From Massilia sp. MS-15 (lineage in GTDB: Bacteria; Pseudomonadota; Gammaproteobacteria; Burkholderiales; Burkholderiaceae_D), in NCBI RefSeq assembly GCF_020176695.1, contig NZ_JAIWIA010000030.1, forward strand, positions 92,045 to 156,044: a stretch of DNA of 64,000 nt. Reading direction: 5' to 3'. Below the pieces are notes generated by a model. It was not told the origin of the DNA, did not search any database, and was given only the letters and a program-made list of their open reading frames with translations. Shown here one piece after another: positions 52,099 to 60,719 of this stretch; the first letter of the stretch is position 1, and each line of letters begins with the position of its first letter. A program made the position numbers and the translations under genes.

Positions 52099-53295
52099 AT
52101 GAGCAAACAACTTCAAGACGCATACATCGTCGCAGCGACCCGCACCCCGATCGGCAAGGCGCCGCGCGGCTTCTTCAACAAGACCCGCCCGGACGACCTC
52201 CTGGTGCACGCCATCCGTGGCGCGATGGCCGCCGTGCCGAACCTGGACCCGGCCCTGATCGTCGACGCCATCGTCGGCTGCTCGTTCCCGGAAGCGGAGC
52301 AGGGCTTCAACGTGGCGCGTAACGCGGTGGTGCTGGCAGGCCTGCCGAACACCGTGGGCGGCGTCACCGTCAACCGCTACTGCGCCTCGGGCATCACCGC
52401 CCTGGCCATGGCCGCAGACCGCATCCGCGTGGGCGAAGCCGACGTGATGATCGCCGGCGGCGTCGAATCGATGTCGATGGTCCCGATGATGGGCCACCAC
52501 CCGTCGATCAACATGGAAACCTTCAAGGACGAGAACGTGGGCCTGGCCTACGGCATGGGCCTGACCGCCGAGAAGGTGGCCGAGCAGTGGAAGATCTCGC
52601 GCGAAGACCAGGACGCCTTCGGCCTGGAATCGCACCGCCGCGCCATCGCCGCCCAGCAGGCCGGCCTGTTCAAGGACGAGATCACCCCGGTCGAGATCGT
52701 TACCCGCACGCCGAACCTGGCGACCGGCGAAATCTCGGTCAAGCGCCGCACCGTGGACCTGGACGAAGGCCCGCGCGCCGACGCCAGCATGGAAGGCATG
52801 GCCAAGCTCAAGCCCGTGTTTGCCGCCAAGGGCAGCGTGACCGCCGCGACCTCGTCGCAGATGTCGGACGGCGCCGGTGCGCTGATCGTCGTCAGCGAGA
52901 AGATCCTGAAGGAGCACAACCTGACCCCGCTGGCCAAGTTCTCCTCGTTCGCCGTGCGCGGCGTGCCGCCGGAGATCATGGGCATCGGCCCGAAGGTCGC
53001 GATTCCCGCCGCGCTGGCCGCGGCCGGCATCACCCAGGACCAGCTGGACTGGATCGAGCTGAACGAAGCGTTTGCCGCGCAAGCGCTGGCCGTGATCCGC
53101 GACCTGGGTCTCGACACGAGCAAGGTCAACCCGATGGGCGGCGCGATCGCCCTCGGCCACCCGCTGGGCGCGACCGGCGCCATCCGCGCCGCGACCGTCG
53201 TGCACGCACTGCGCCGCAACAACCTCAAGTACGGCATGGTGACGATGTGCGTCGGCGCCGGCATGGGCGCGGCTGGTATCATCGAGCGCGTTTAA
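52099..53295 (+). CDS. fadA: Acetyl-CoA C-acyltransferase (thiolase)
   Basis: A 398-residue degradative thiolase that cleaves 3-ketoacyl-CoA. The nucleophile is Cys95 in NRYCASG, with His354 in GHPLGATGA and Cys384 in MCVGAGMG, all at the expected spacing. The NEAFAAQ motif is present. It lies directly behind the FadN-like gene, so both may form one complex. The symbol is given by role; sequence alone does not tell FadA from other degradative thiolases. Confidence 0.95.
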   Translation: MSKQLQDAYIVAATRTPIGKAPRGFFNKTRPDDLLVHAIRGAMAAVPNLDPALIVDAIVGCSFPEAEQGFNVARNAVVLAGLPNTVGGVTVNRYCASGITALAMAADRIRVGEADVMIAGGVESMSMVPMMGHHPSINMETFKDENVGLAYGMGLTAEKVAEQWKISREDQDAFGLESHRRAIAAQQAGLFKDEITPVEIVTRTPNLATGEISVKRRTVDLDEGPRADASMEGMAKLKPVFAAKGSVTAATSSQMSDGAGALIVVSEKILKEHNLTPLAKFSSFAVRGVPPEIMGIGPKVAIPAALAAAGITQDQLDWIELNEAFAAQALAVIRDLGLDTSKVNPMGGAIALGHPLGATGAIRAATVVHALRRNNLKYGMVTMCVGAGMGAAGIIERV

Positions 53296-53347
53296 TTTCC
53301 GGATAGTGGCTGCATCGCCGTGTACGTGATGCGGCTGCCAACCATCA

Positions 53348-53378
53348 CCGCGTGGGCGGGAGATCCGCCCACCCTACG
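53348..53378 (-). repeat. REP-like palindromic hairpin, inverted form
   Basis: CGCGTGGGCGG, short loop, CCGCCCACCCTA. Same element as at 11472-11503. Lies between thiolase and enoyl-CoA hydratase genes. Confidence 0.8.
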
Positions 53379-53399
53379 ATCTGCGGCAATCCCGCTTTT

Positions 53400-53428
53400 G
53401 TAGGGTGGGCAGGTTTCCTGCCCACGCG
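53400..53428 (+). repeat. REP-like palindromic hairpin, direct form
   Basis: TAGGGTGGGCAG, short loop, CTGCCCACGCG. Same element as at 11393-11422. With the preceding copy it forms an inverted pair in the opposite order to the pair at 11.4 kb. Confidence 0.8.
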
Positions 53429-53465
53429 TTCATCCAGACCCAGAATAAACGGGAGACTCCTGACA

Positions 53466-54239
53466 ATGGACATGCTGATCAACAAGGCCAACGGCCTCCT
53501 GAGCATCGAATTCAACCGCCTGGCGCGCAAGAACGCCATCACCGGCGCCATGTACACCAGCATGGCCGAGGCCTTGCTCGATGCCGAGCAAGACCCGGCC
53601 GTGCGCGTCGTCCTGATCGCCGGCAAGCCGGAGATCTTCACCGCCGGCAATGACCTCGACGACTTCCTGAACAACGCGGGTGCCGGCGCCATGACCGAAG
53701 ACCGCCCGGTGTTCCAGTTCATGCGCGCGCTGGAAAGCTGCACCAAGCCGGTGATCGCGGCCGTTGCCGGCGCCGCGGTCGGCATCGGCACCACCATGCT
53801 GATGCACTGCGACCTGGTCTACTGCGCCGACAACGCCAAGTTCTCGATGCCTTTCACGCAGCTCGGCCTGTGTCCGGAATTCGCTTCCTCGCTGCTGGTG
53901 ACGCAGGCGGCCGGCTATACCCGCGCCGCCGAGAAGCTGATGCTGGGCGAAGCCTTCGGCGCCATGGAAGCCTTCGAGATGGGGATCGTCGCGCGCGTGC
54001 TGCCGGCGGCCGAACTGCGCGCCTTCGCCGAGCAGCAGGCGGCCAAGCTGATCGCGCTGCCGGCCGCGTCGATCCGCGCCACCAAGGCCCTGATGCGCCG
54101 TTCGCGCGCGGCCCTGGTTGCGGACACCATTGCGGTGGAAAACAAGCAGTTCGGCGCCATGCTGGTGGCGCCGGAAGCGAAAGAAGCGTTCACCGCCTTC
54201 TTCGAGAAGCGCAAGCCGGACTTCAGCAAGTTCGATTGA
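53466..54239 (+). CDS. Enoyl-CoA hydratase/isomerase family protein
   Basis: A 257-residue crotonase-fold protein with oxyanion-hole segments FTAGNDLDDF (near 57-66) and GAAVGIGTTMLMHCD. SMPFTQLGLCPEFASS follows, where a Glu after Cys-Pro stands at the catalytic position typical of enoyl-CoA isomerases (LGLVPE). It may therefore be a 3,2-enoyl-CoA isomerase helping with unsaturated fatty acids. It follows the thiolase in the same direction but is separated by 170 bases with two REP-like hairpins, so its expression may be lower. The ATG at 53466 has GGGAG about 10 bases upstream. Confidence 0.9.
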   Translation: MDMLINKANGLLSIEFNRLARKNAITGAMYTSMAEALLDAEQDPAVRVVLIAGKPEIFTAGNDLDDFLNNAGAGAMTEDRPVFQFMRALESCTKPVIAAVAGAAVGIGTTMLMHCDLVYCADNAKFSMPFTQLGLCPEFASSLLVTQAAGYTRAAEKLMLGEAFGAMEAFEMGIVARVLPAAELRAFAEQQAAKLIALPAASIRATKALMRRSRAALVADTIAVENKQFGAMLVAPEAKEAFTAFFEKRKPDFSKFD

Positions 54240-54251
54240 AGCGAATGCGCG

Positions 54252-55247
54252 TCAGAAGCTGTGGCGCACGCCGATGTTGAACACCGAAGGATCGACGCCA
54301 ATCTTGCCCGGCGCCAGCCTGACCGACGAGGAGTTCAGCGAGAAGTTCCCCTTGTCGTTGTTGTCCAGGCGGGCATAGCCGGTATACAGGCTGGTGCGCT
54401 TGGACAGGGAATGGCTGTAGTCGACGTTCCAGCCCTTGCCGCGGGCGCCGTTCTCGATCCTGTTCTGCTGCAGGTTCACGAACAACCTGCCGGCGCCGAT
54501 CGGATAGGCCGCGCCCAGGTTGTACTGGGTGAACTTGTTGTTCCGTCCGGCGGCATCCTGCACCAGCCAGTTGCCCTTGACGTCGAGCTCGCCGAACTTG
54601 TAGCCGGCGCCGAAGGCATATTCCTCGGTATCGCCAAGCACGTTGTTGTCATTCGTGTGGTAAGCGGCGCCCAGGTACAGCCTGCCTTGCGCGTACTCCA
54701 GTCCCACGCCTTTCAGGTTGCTCTTCGGCTGGCCCGGCGTGGCTTCGCCGGCGGCATACGCGGCCAGCACCTTGAACCCGGACATCGATGCGCTCTTGTA
54801 GTTGACCGAGTTCGACAGGCGGCGGGTCAGGTAGTTGAATGCCGACAGGTTGCTGCCGTAGAAGCCCTGGCCGGTGATGTCGGTGCTGGAAGCGACCGCG
54901 GCGATCGGCGAATATTCGCGGCCCACGGTCACGGTACCGAAGCCACCCTCGAGTCCCACTACCGCGCGGCGGCCGAACAGGGCCGAGTCGCCGGCGCCGG
55001 TGTCGATCGCCACGCCGCCTTCCAGGTTGAACAGGGCCTTCAGGCCGTTACCGAGGTCTTCCGTACCGCGAAAACCGAAGCGGCTGCTCGACTGGTTGCC
55101 AGAATTGAGCACGGTGCGGCGGGCGACACCATTGTCTTCCGACGCGATGGCGGCGTCCAGGACACCGTATATCTGCACGTTGGTCTGGGCGCTTGCCGCG
55201 ATCGGCAGGCAGGTGAACAGGGCGGCAGCCAGAAGTTTTTGTTGCAT
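54252..55247 (-). CDS. Outer-membrane porin, Gram-negative (betaproteobacterial OmpC/Omp38-like)
   Basis: A 331-residue trimeric-type porin. Residues 1-20 are a signal peptide ending ASA, NVQIYGVLDAAI opens the first strand, and FGFRGTEDLGNGLKALF with VGREYSP are standard blocks. The protein ends in Phe331 (IGVRHSF), the outer-membrane insertion signal. It is somewhat shorter than usual for the family (350-390). GGAGAAAAGC precedes the ATG. It is transcribed divergently from pstS, and a phosphate-linked porin role is possible but unproven. Confidence 0.93.
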   Translation of the reverse strand: MQQKLLAAALFTCLPIAASAQTNVQIYGVLDAAIASEDNGVARRTVLNSGNQSSSRFGFRGTEDLGNGLKALFNLEGGVAIDTGAGDSALFGRRAVVGLEGGFGTVTVGREYSPIAAVASSTDITGQGFYGSNLSAFNYLTRRLSNSVNYKSASMSGFKVLAAYAAGEATPGQPKSNLKGVGLEYAQGRLYLGAAYHTNDNNVLGDTEEYAFGAGYKFGELDVKGNWLVQDAAGRNNKFTQYNLGAAYPIGAGRLFVNLQQNRIENGARGKGWNVDYSHSLSKRTSLYTGYARLDNNDKGNFSLNSSSVRLAPGKIGVDPSVFNIGVRHSF

Positions 55248-55377
55248 TGCTTTTCTCCGGAAAAAGGACGGTTGCGCGATGGGGCTTGCAGGTCGCGATG
55301 GCCGCCATCCTATTGCCTGGATATGTCAGTTTCGTTACAAAACGGAAATTAAAAAAGATATTTTCAAGAAGGTGGAA

Positions 55378-55411
55378 AGTTCATCAAACGGTCATTTTCT
55401 GGACGTACATT
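55378..55411 (+). promoter_or_regulatory. Candidate Pho box and -10 for pstS
   Basis: AGTTCAT and CGGTCAT (55378-55384, 55389-55395), separated by four bases, match the PhoB CTGTCAT repeat at 4 and 6 of 7. TACATT (55406-55411) follows 10 bases later, the spacing known for PhoB-dependent promoters that lack a -35. Confidence 0.45.
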
Positions 55412-55451
55412 CTTCGCCAGCGAAACCCATCCCCCACAACAAGGAGTAACG

Positions 55452-56486
55452 ATGAAGATGATCCACACCGTGCTGGCAGGCGCAATCGCAGTGCTCACCC
55501 TGTCGTCGGCCTCGGCCGCGAGCATCACTGGCGCGGGCGCGACTTTCCCTTATCCGATCTACGCGAAATGGGCCGCTGCCTACAAGACGGCCACTGGTAC
55601 CGAAATGAATTACCAGTCGGTCGGTTCGGGCGCGGGGATCAAGCAGATCAAGGCCAAGACGGTCGACTTCGGCGCGTCGGACATGCCGCTGAAGGCCGAG
55701 GAACTCGATGCCGCGGGCCTGGTGCAGTTCCCCGCCATTATCGGCGGCGTGGTCACCATCGTGAACCTGGACGGTATCGCGCCGGGCCAGCTGAAGCTGA
55801 GCGGCCCGGTCGTGGCGGACATCTACCTGGGCAAGGTCACCAAGTGGAACGCCCCGGAAATCGCCGCCCTGAACCCGGGCGTGAAGCTGCCGGCGACCGA
55901 CATCACGGTGGTGCACCGCGCCGACAGTTCGGGTACCTCCTTCCTGTTCACCGATTACCTGTCCAAGGTCGATGCCGAATTCAAGTCGACGATCGGCGCC
56001 GGCACGGCGGTCAAGTGGGTCACCGGCGTCGGCGGCAAGGGCAATGAAGGCGTGGCCGCCAACGTCCAGCGCATCAAGGGCTCGATCGGCTATGTCGAGT
56101 GGGCCTATGCGAAGAAGAACAAGATGAGCCACACCCAGCTGCAGAACCGCGACGGGCAGTTCCTGCAGCCGGACGACGAGGCCTTCAAGGCCGCCGCTGC
56201 CAATGCCGACTGGGCGAAGACGGCAGGCCTGGCCGTGATCCTCACCGACCAGCCGGGCAAGGCGGCATGGCCGATCACCGGCGCGTCCTATATCCTGCTG
56301 CACCAGGCGCAGGCCGACGCGGCCAAGGGCAAGGAAGTGCTGAACTTCTTCGGCTGGTCATTCAAGAACGGCGCCGCGGCCGCTGCGGAACTCGACTATG
56401 TGCCGCTGCCGGCATCGGTCGTGAAGCTGGTGGAAGGCGTGTGGAAGGTCCAGCTCAAGGATACGGCGGGCAAGGCCATCTACTGA
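55452..56486 (+). CDS. pstS: Phosphate ABC transporter substrate-binding protein
   Basis: A 344-residue periplasmic phosphate-binding protein. Residues 1-22 are a signal peptide. ITGAGATFPYPIYAKW is the conserved N-terminus of the mature protein, and SGTSFLFTDYL holds phosphate ligands. AAGGAG precedes the ATG by six bases. Unusually, no pstCAB or phoU follows; the next gene is an Fsr-like exporter. It is either an extra copy or the transporter genes lie elsewhere. Confidence 0.95.
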   Translation: MKMIHTVLAGAIAVLTLSSASAASITGAGATFPYPIYAKWAAAYKTATGTEMNYQSVGSGAGIKQIKAKTVDFGASDMPLKAEELDAAGLVQFPAIIGGVVTIVNLDGIAPGQLKLSGPVVADIYLGKVTKWNAPEIAALNPGVKLPATDITVVHRADSSGTSFLFTDYLSKVDAEFKSTIGAGTAVKWVTGVGGKGNEGVAANVQRIKGSIGYVEWAYAKKNKMSHTQLQNRDGQFLQPDDEAFKAAAANADWAKTAGLAVILTDQPGKAAWPITGASYILLHQAQADAAKGKEVLNFFGWSFKNGAAAAAELDYVPLPASVVKLVEGVWKVQLKDTAGKAIY

Positions 56487-56600
56487 GTCTTCGTTGCCTG
56501 CCGCCTGCGCTGCCGTGGCCGGCCTTGCCGGCCGCCGGCGACGCGGGCGGGCCGCGCAGTGTACACTTGTACCGCTTTCCACACTGCGCCGCACCTCTTC

Positions 56601-57818
56601 ATGCCACCTCCGCAAGCATCCACCGCCACGCCGTCCGCGCCGCCGGCGGCAGTCATGCAGATCCTGTTCTCCGTCGCTTTCGTACATCTGCTGAACGACT
56701 GCGTGCAGGCGGTCCTGCCCGCGATCTACCCGCTGCTCAAGCAGGAGTTCGCGCTCAGCTTCACCCAGATCGGCCTGATCACACTCACCTTCCAGTGCAC
56801 CGCCTCGCTGCTCCAGCCCTGGATCGGGCTGGTCACCGACCGGCGCCCGATTCCCTTCCTGCTGCCAGCCGGGATGTGCGTGACCCTGCTCGGGGTCGCG
56901 TTGCTGGCGAGCGCCGGCAGCTTCGCCATGCTGCTGCTGGCGTCCGGCCTGGTCGGCATCGGCTCGTCGACCTTCCATCCGGAAGCCTCGCGCGTGGCGC
57001 GGCTGGCCTCGGGCGGACGCTTCGGCTTCGCCCAGTCGCTGTTCCAGGTCGGCGGCAACCTCGGCTCGGCCTTCGGGCCCTTGCTGGCGGCGGCCATCAT
57101 CATCGGCAGCGGCCAGGGCCGGATCGCCTGGCTGATGCTGCTGGTGCTGCTGGCGGTGGCGGTGCTGTTCAAGGTCAGCCACTGGTATGCCGGGCACCTG
57201 CGCAAGGCCACGCGCACGGTCGCGGTCCATGCGGGGCCCGGGCTGTCGCGCGGGCGGGTGCTGTGGGCGCTCGCGGTGCTGGCGCTGCTGGTGTTCTCGA
57301 AGTACATCTACATGGCCAGCCTGTCGAGCTACTACACCTTCTACCTGATCGAGAAGTTCGGGGTCAGCGTGGAAGCGGCGCAGATGTACCTGTTCCTGTT
57401 CCTGGCGGCGGTGGCGGCCGGCACCTTCGCCGGCGGGCCGATCGGCGACCGCATCGGCCGCAAGCGCGTGATCTGGTTCTCGATCCTCGGCGCGGCCCCC
57501 TTCGCGCTGGCACTGCCCTTTGCCAGCCTGGCCTGGACCGCGGTGTTGAGCGTGATCATCGGCCTGGTGATGTCGTCCGCGTTCTCGGCCATCGTGGTGT
57601 TCGCCCAGGAACTGGTGCCGGACAAGGTGGGCATGATCGCGGGCCTGTTCTTCGGCCTGATGTTCGGCATCAGCGGCATCGGCGCGGCGGTGATGGGGGC
57701 GCTGGCGGACAGCACCGGCATCGAGGCCGTGTACCGGATCGCCTCCTTCCTGCCGCTGTTCGGCATCCTGGCGGTCTTCCTGCCGACGATGGATGCGCCG
57801 CGCCGCCAGCTGGGTTAG
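56601..57818 (+). CDS. MFS transporter, fosmidomycin resistance (Fsr) family
   Basis: A 405-residue major-facilitator protein with 12 hydrophobic segments. It has FVHLLNDCVQAVLPAIYPLLK at the first helix and GLVGIGSSTFHPEASRVAR, a hallmark of the Fsr branch. The MFS loop motif GGPIGDRIGRKRVI lies near the seventh or eighth helix. Fsr in E. coli exports fosmidomycin when overexpressed; the natural substrate is unknown. The ATG at 56601 lacks a clear ribosome binding site. Confidence 0.9.
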   Translation: MPPPQASTATPSAPPAAVMQILFSVAFVHLLNDCVQAVLPAIYPLLKQEFALSFTQIGLITLTFQCTASLLQPWIGLVTDRRPIPFLLPAGMCVTLLGVALLASAGSFAMLLLASGLVGIGSSTFHPEASRVARLASGGRFGFAQSLFQVGGNLGSAFGPLLAAAIIIGSGQGRIAWLMLLVLLAVAVLFKVSHWYAGHLRKATRTVAVHAGPGLSRGRVLWALAVLALLVFSKYIYMASLSSYYTFYLIEKFGVSVEAAQMYLFLFLAAVAAGTFAGGPIGDRIGRKRVIWFSILGAAPFALALPFASLAWTAVLSVIIGLVMSSAFSAIVVFAQELVPDKVGMIAGLFFGLMFGISGIGAAVMGALADSTGIEAVYRIASFLPLFGILAVFLPTMDAPRRQLG

Positions 57819-57853
57819 CATCCTTCCTGGCCCCTGCCGGGCCGGGAGGTCTC

Positions 57854-58255
57854 ATGCGCATCACTGCCCTTGTCGACAATTCGTCCGCGGCGCACCAGGT
57901 CGCCGTGGACACCGATGGAACGCGCCGCCCGCTGGACGTGCCGCCCAGGACGGGCGGGCCAGGTTCCGGTGTCAACGGCGGCGAGTTCCTGATGCTGGCC
58001 CTGGCCACCTGTTATTGCAACGACCTGTACCGCGAAGCGCAGCGGCTCGGCATCGTGCTCGACAGCGTGCGGGTCGAGGCCAGCGCTTCCTTCCCCGGCA
58101 TTGGGCTGGCAGCCACCGATGTTCGCTACCGGGCCTGGGTGAATTCGCCGGCGCCGGCGGCCGACATCGAGCGCCTGCTGGCGCAGACCGATGCGGTGGC
58201 CGAAGTCCACAACACCCTGCGGGCCGGATGCCCGGTCGTGCGGCAGCCCAACTAG
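57854..58255 (+). CDS. OsmC-like protein
   Basis: A 133-residue OsmC/Ohr-fold protein with the two redox cysteines expected for peroxide reduction (Cys53 or Cys55 in ATCYCND, and Cys126 in RAGCPVV). GGGFL-like NGGEFLMLALATC is the family core. GGGAGG precedes the ATG. It follows the Fsr-like gene by 35 bases. It is shorter than classical OsmC (about 140) and the substrate is not clear. Confidence 0.85.
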   Translation: MRITALVDNSSAAHQVAVDTDGTRRPLDVPPRTGGPGSGVNGGEFLMLALATCYCNDLYREAQRLGIVLDSVRVEASASFPGIGLAATDVRYRAWVNSPAPAADIERLLAQTDAVAEVHNTLRAGCPVVRQPN

Positions 58256-58410
58256 CGGCCCGGCGCCAACCCCGACATCATGTGCTTGCGGATCGACGCG
58301 TGCTGCCGATCGCGGACAGGTAGAGCAGGTGTCAAGCGTGCGCGCATGCATGGCATCCGGCGCCACAATCACGCGGTGTCTTTTTCGGCAAGCGCTTTGT
58401 TCGAGGTCCC

Positions 58411-58740
58411 ATGAGCCCGGTACGCGTGCAACTGAGCAGGAAGAAGGGCTGGAAGCTGCCGCCGAACACGGTGTCGGTGGCGCGTCCCGGGCGCTGGGGC
58501 AATCCCTTTTCGGTACTGCCGGAATTGGCGCCGGGAACGCCGGTGGGCACGCGCTACGTCGCCATGCCGAGCGTGGCGGAAGCGGTGGCCGCGTTTCGCC
58601 GCTGGGTGGAACAGGATCCCGCCGGCCAGTGCCTGGCGCTGGAAGCGCGCACCGCGCTGCGCGGCCGCAACCTGGCCTGCTGGTGTCCGCTCGACGGTCC
58701 CTGCCATGCCGAGGTGCTGCTCGAGATCGCCAACCGCTGA
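58411..58740 (+). CDS. DUF4326 protein
   Basis: A 109-residue protein matching DUF4326: VQLSRKKGWKLPPNTVSVAR, GRWGNPF, an internal helical part and the closing LRGRNLACWCPLDGPCHAEVLLE with CWC and PCH that could bind metal. The function of the family is unknown; members are often found in phages and plasmids as well as chromosomes. It stands alone, with an upstream gap of 155 bases. Confidence 0.88.
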   Translation: MSPVRVQLSRKKGWKLPPNTVSVARPGRWGNPFSVLPELAPGTPVGTRYVAMPSVAEAVAAFRRWVEQDPAGQCLALEARTALRGRNLACWCPLDGPCHAEVLLEIANR

Positions 58741-58764
58741 GCGCGCAGCGGTGCCGCCGTGGCC

Positions 58765-59388
58765 TTACTTGACCGCCACCACGCTGCCGATACCCGACAC
58801 CGACTTGTGCACCACGCGCGGGTTGCCGTAGTAGTTGAGGCTGCCCATGCCACGCACGGTCGCGTCCAGCCTGTCGCGGGCGTGGACATGGACCGCGCCG
58901 ATGCCTTCGAAGCTGACGTCGGCATGTTGCGTCAGCAGCGACCTGGCGTCGACTTCGCCCACGCCCTGGGCGCGCAGGCGCAGTTCCTTCACTTGGCCAT
59001 CGATGGCCAGGCGCCCGGCGCCGCGGTAGTTCACGTCGAGGCGCTCGCCGCGCATATTGGTCAGCTGCATCAGGCCGGCCCCTTCGCCCTTGAAGGTCTG
59101 CAGCGCCGGCATGGTGACGACCACGCGGTCTTCGCTGTCGATGGTGTTGCGCTTGCTGTCCTTCATGTCCAGGCGTAGTTCGCCGTCCACCACTTCGCTG
59201 GTGACGCGCTCGATGAAGCGCGGGTCGCCAAACACCTTGACGGAATACGACTTGCCGGCTTCCACCTTCAGGCTGACCGGACCGTGCACGGCGATGCCCT
59301 TGAAGGGAGGCAGGCTGCGCGCCTGCTCATCGGCATGGGCGAGCAGCGAAACGGCGCTCAGCAGGGTAGCTAGGATCAGGCGTTGCAT
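58765..59388 (-). CDS. DUF2807 (putative auto-transporter adhesin head GIN domain) protein
   Basis: A 207-residue exported protein: signal peptide 1-19 ending AHA, then a right-handed beta-helix-like DUF2807 domain with repeated strands (FKGIAVHGPVSLKVEAGKS, GVGEVDARSLL, GIGAVHVHA, GMGSLNYYG, GIGSVVAV). The domain is common in periplasmic or surface proteins of unknown role. GGAG precedes the ATG at 59388. The frame continues upstream without a start relevant to the family. Confidence 0.88.
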   Translation of the reverse strand: MQRLILATLLSAVSLLAHADEQARSLPPFKGIAVHGPVSLKVEAGKSYSVKVFGDPRFIERVTSEVVDGELRLDMKDSKRNTIDSEDRVVVTMPALQTFKGEGAGLMQLTNMRGERLDVNYRGAGRLAIDGQVKELRLRAQGVGEVDARSLLTQHADVSFEGIGAVHVHARDRLDATVRGMGSLNYYGNPRVVHKSVSGIGSVVAVK

Positions 59389-59685
59389 GGTGGTCTCCGG
59401 TAAGTGGTATGCATCCATTGTAGGGAGGCCGGCGCGGGCGGGCTGGCGTTTGCGACGAACTGCAAGAATGCGCGCCTGAGCGGTGGCGATGACGGAATAT
59501 GTGTCGCAGCACAGCCCGGACCCCGGGTGCGAAGCGGTGGCGCTGACCATCGTCAATACCGCTGTGTGCGCTATTGCACGCTTGTCCTGCCAGAACATGA
59601 AAAATGCGTGCGCACGATTGCGTGCGTGACAATATTGTCGAGGAGTTAAGGCTATAATTTCTGTGTCCACTTTGTAGCCGATACC
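59389..59685. other. Non-coding spacer upstream of the GyrI-like gene
   Basis: Just under 300 bases between divergent genes with no convincing coding frame. The only signal seen is the -10 candidate at 59653-59658. Confidence 0.5.
59653..59658 (+). promoter_or_regulatory. -10 candidate of the GyrI-like gene
   Basis: A perfect TATAAT, 27 bases before the ATG at 59686. No good -35 stands at the standard distance. Confidence 0.4.
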
Positions 59686-60153
59686 ATGCACATCTCTACT
59701 GTTACCCTGCCTGAAATGAAGCTCGCCGGGCTGCCGCTCGCAGGTCCGTCTTCGGTTCTGGAAGCGGACATGCCGGATATCTGGAGCAGCTTCCTGGAGC
59801 GCGAAAGCGAACTTGGCGACACCAACGGGCTGCGCTACAGCGTGAGCTTGCAAGACCAGGATGGCCAGCACCTCGAATGCGTGGCCGCCGAGGTCGCGGA
59901 CCTGAACAATCTGCCGGCGGGCATGATCGGCATCCGGATTCCGGAACGCCGCTACGCGATGCTGACGCACCGCGGACCGATGACGCGCGTGCAGGCTACC
60001 TATCTGACCGGCTACGCCGCCATCGAGCAGCTGGGCATGGTGCAGGACGAGGAAGGCTGGCGCATCGAACGCTACGACCGGCGCTACACGCCCTCGCTCG
60101 ACGATGGCAACCGTCCCGACAACGCCTACGATATCCTGATTCCGCTGCTGTAG
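59686..60153 (+). CDS. GyrI-like/effector-binding domain protein
   Basis: A 155-residue stand-alone SOUL/GyrI-like (AraC effector-binding, BmrR C-terminal type) domain. It has VTLPEMKLAGLPLAGPSS at the start, IPERRYAMLTHRGPMTRVQATYL in the middle and a Tyr/Asp-rich end (IERYDRRYTP, AYDILIPL). Such domains bind small hydrophobic molecules or inhibit gyrase; no DNA-binding domain is attached. It stands alone between divergent and convergent neighbours. Confidence 0.85.
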   Translation: MHISTVTLPEMKLAGLPLAGPSSVLEADMPDIWSSFLERESELGDTNGLRYSVSLQDQDGQHLECVAAEVADLNNLPAGMIGIRIPERRYAMLTHRGPMTRVQATYLTGYAAIEQLGMVQDEEGWRIERYDRRYTPSLDDGNRPDNAYDILIPLL

Positions 60154-60213
60154 ATCGAATTGGTGCCGGTATATTTCCCGACCGCCGACGCCGGTAGGGC
60201 GGCCTGTACCGCC

Positions 60214-60235
60214 AGTGTTCCTTTGCAGGAACACT
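60214..60235. terminator. Hairpin between convergent genes
   Basis: AGTGTTCCT/AGGAACACT, a 9-bp perfect stem with loop TTGC, 61 bases after the GyrI-like gene. The plus strand continues TGTATTGTG, a weak T-run; it may act in either direction. Confidence 0.5.
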
Positions 60236-60305
60236 TGTATTGTGACGATGAAAGATGACCGGAGTTTGACGCACACCGCCTGCCGTGCCGTTGGTGAAAG
60301 CCGAT

Positions 60306-60602
60306 TCAAGCCTGGCCTGCGCCGCCCGCGCCAAATCCGCCGTAGGCATCGCCTTCGTCGCCAGGCTCTTCGTGGGTAGCGGCGAAACGGGCGCTTTCCG
60401 AACACTGGGCCAGGTCCTCATCGCTGTCTTCCGGCACTTCGGGCGGACTGAGCATGTCGTGCAGCATGGCCTGCAATGCCGGCGTGTCCCAGTCGACACC
60501 GGCGCGCTGGCAACGCTGTACATAGTTGAGCACTTCCCGGTTTTGCGCCGGGCTCAGGGGAAGGCCCTGCCAGGTGTCGGCAGGCGACAAATTCGCTTTC
60601 AT
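60306..60602 (-). CDS. Small hypothetical protein, acidic C-terminus
   Basis: A 98-residue protein starting MKANLSPADTWQGLPLSPAQ, predicted helical in the first half (REVLNYVQRCQRAG), then acidic (PEDSDEDLAQCSE) and ending in Gly-rich sequence. GAGGT stands four bases before the ATG at 60602; an ATG immediately before it (60605) is possible. I recognise no family. Coding is supported by its ribosome binding site and amino-acid composition only. Confidence 0.55.
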   Translation of the reverse strand: MKANLSPADTWQGLPLSPAQNREVLNYVQRCQRAGVDWDTPALQAMLHDMLSPPEVPEDSDEDLAQCSESARFAATHEEPGDEGDAYGGFGAGGAGQA

Positions 60603-60719
60603 CATGACCTCGCTTCGCGGCCGGCCGCCGCGCCAACCCACTATACGCCGGCCAGCCGTGCCAGGCGCACGGGTGGGATGCCAGCGTAAATATTCCAGCG
60701 CGCAATATTAGTCGCGAAC

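Noticed and set aside
55400..55406. A third Pho-box half site after CGGTCAT.
   Set aside because: TGGACGT keeps only three of seven consensus bases and would overlap the -10 region.
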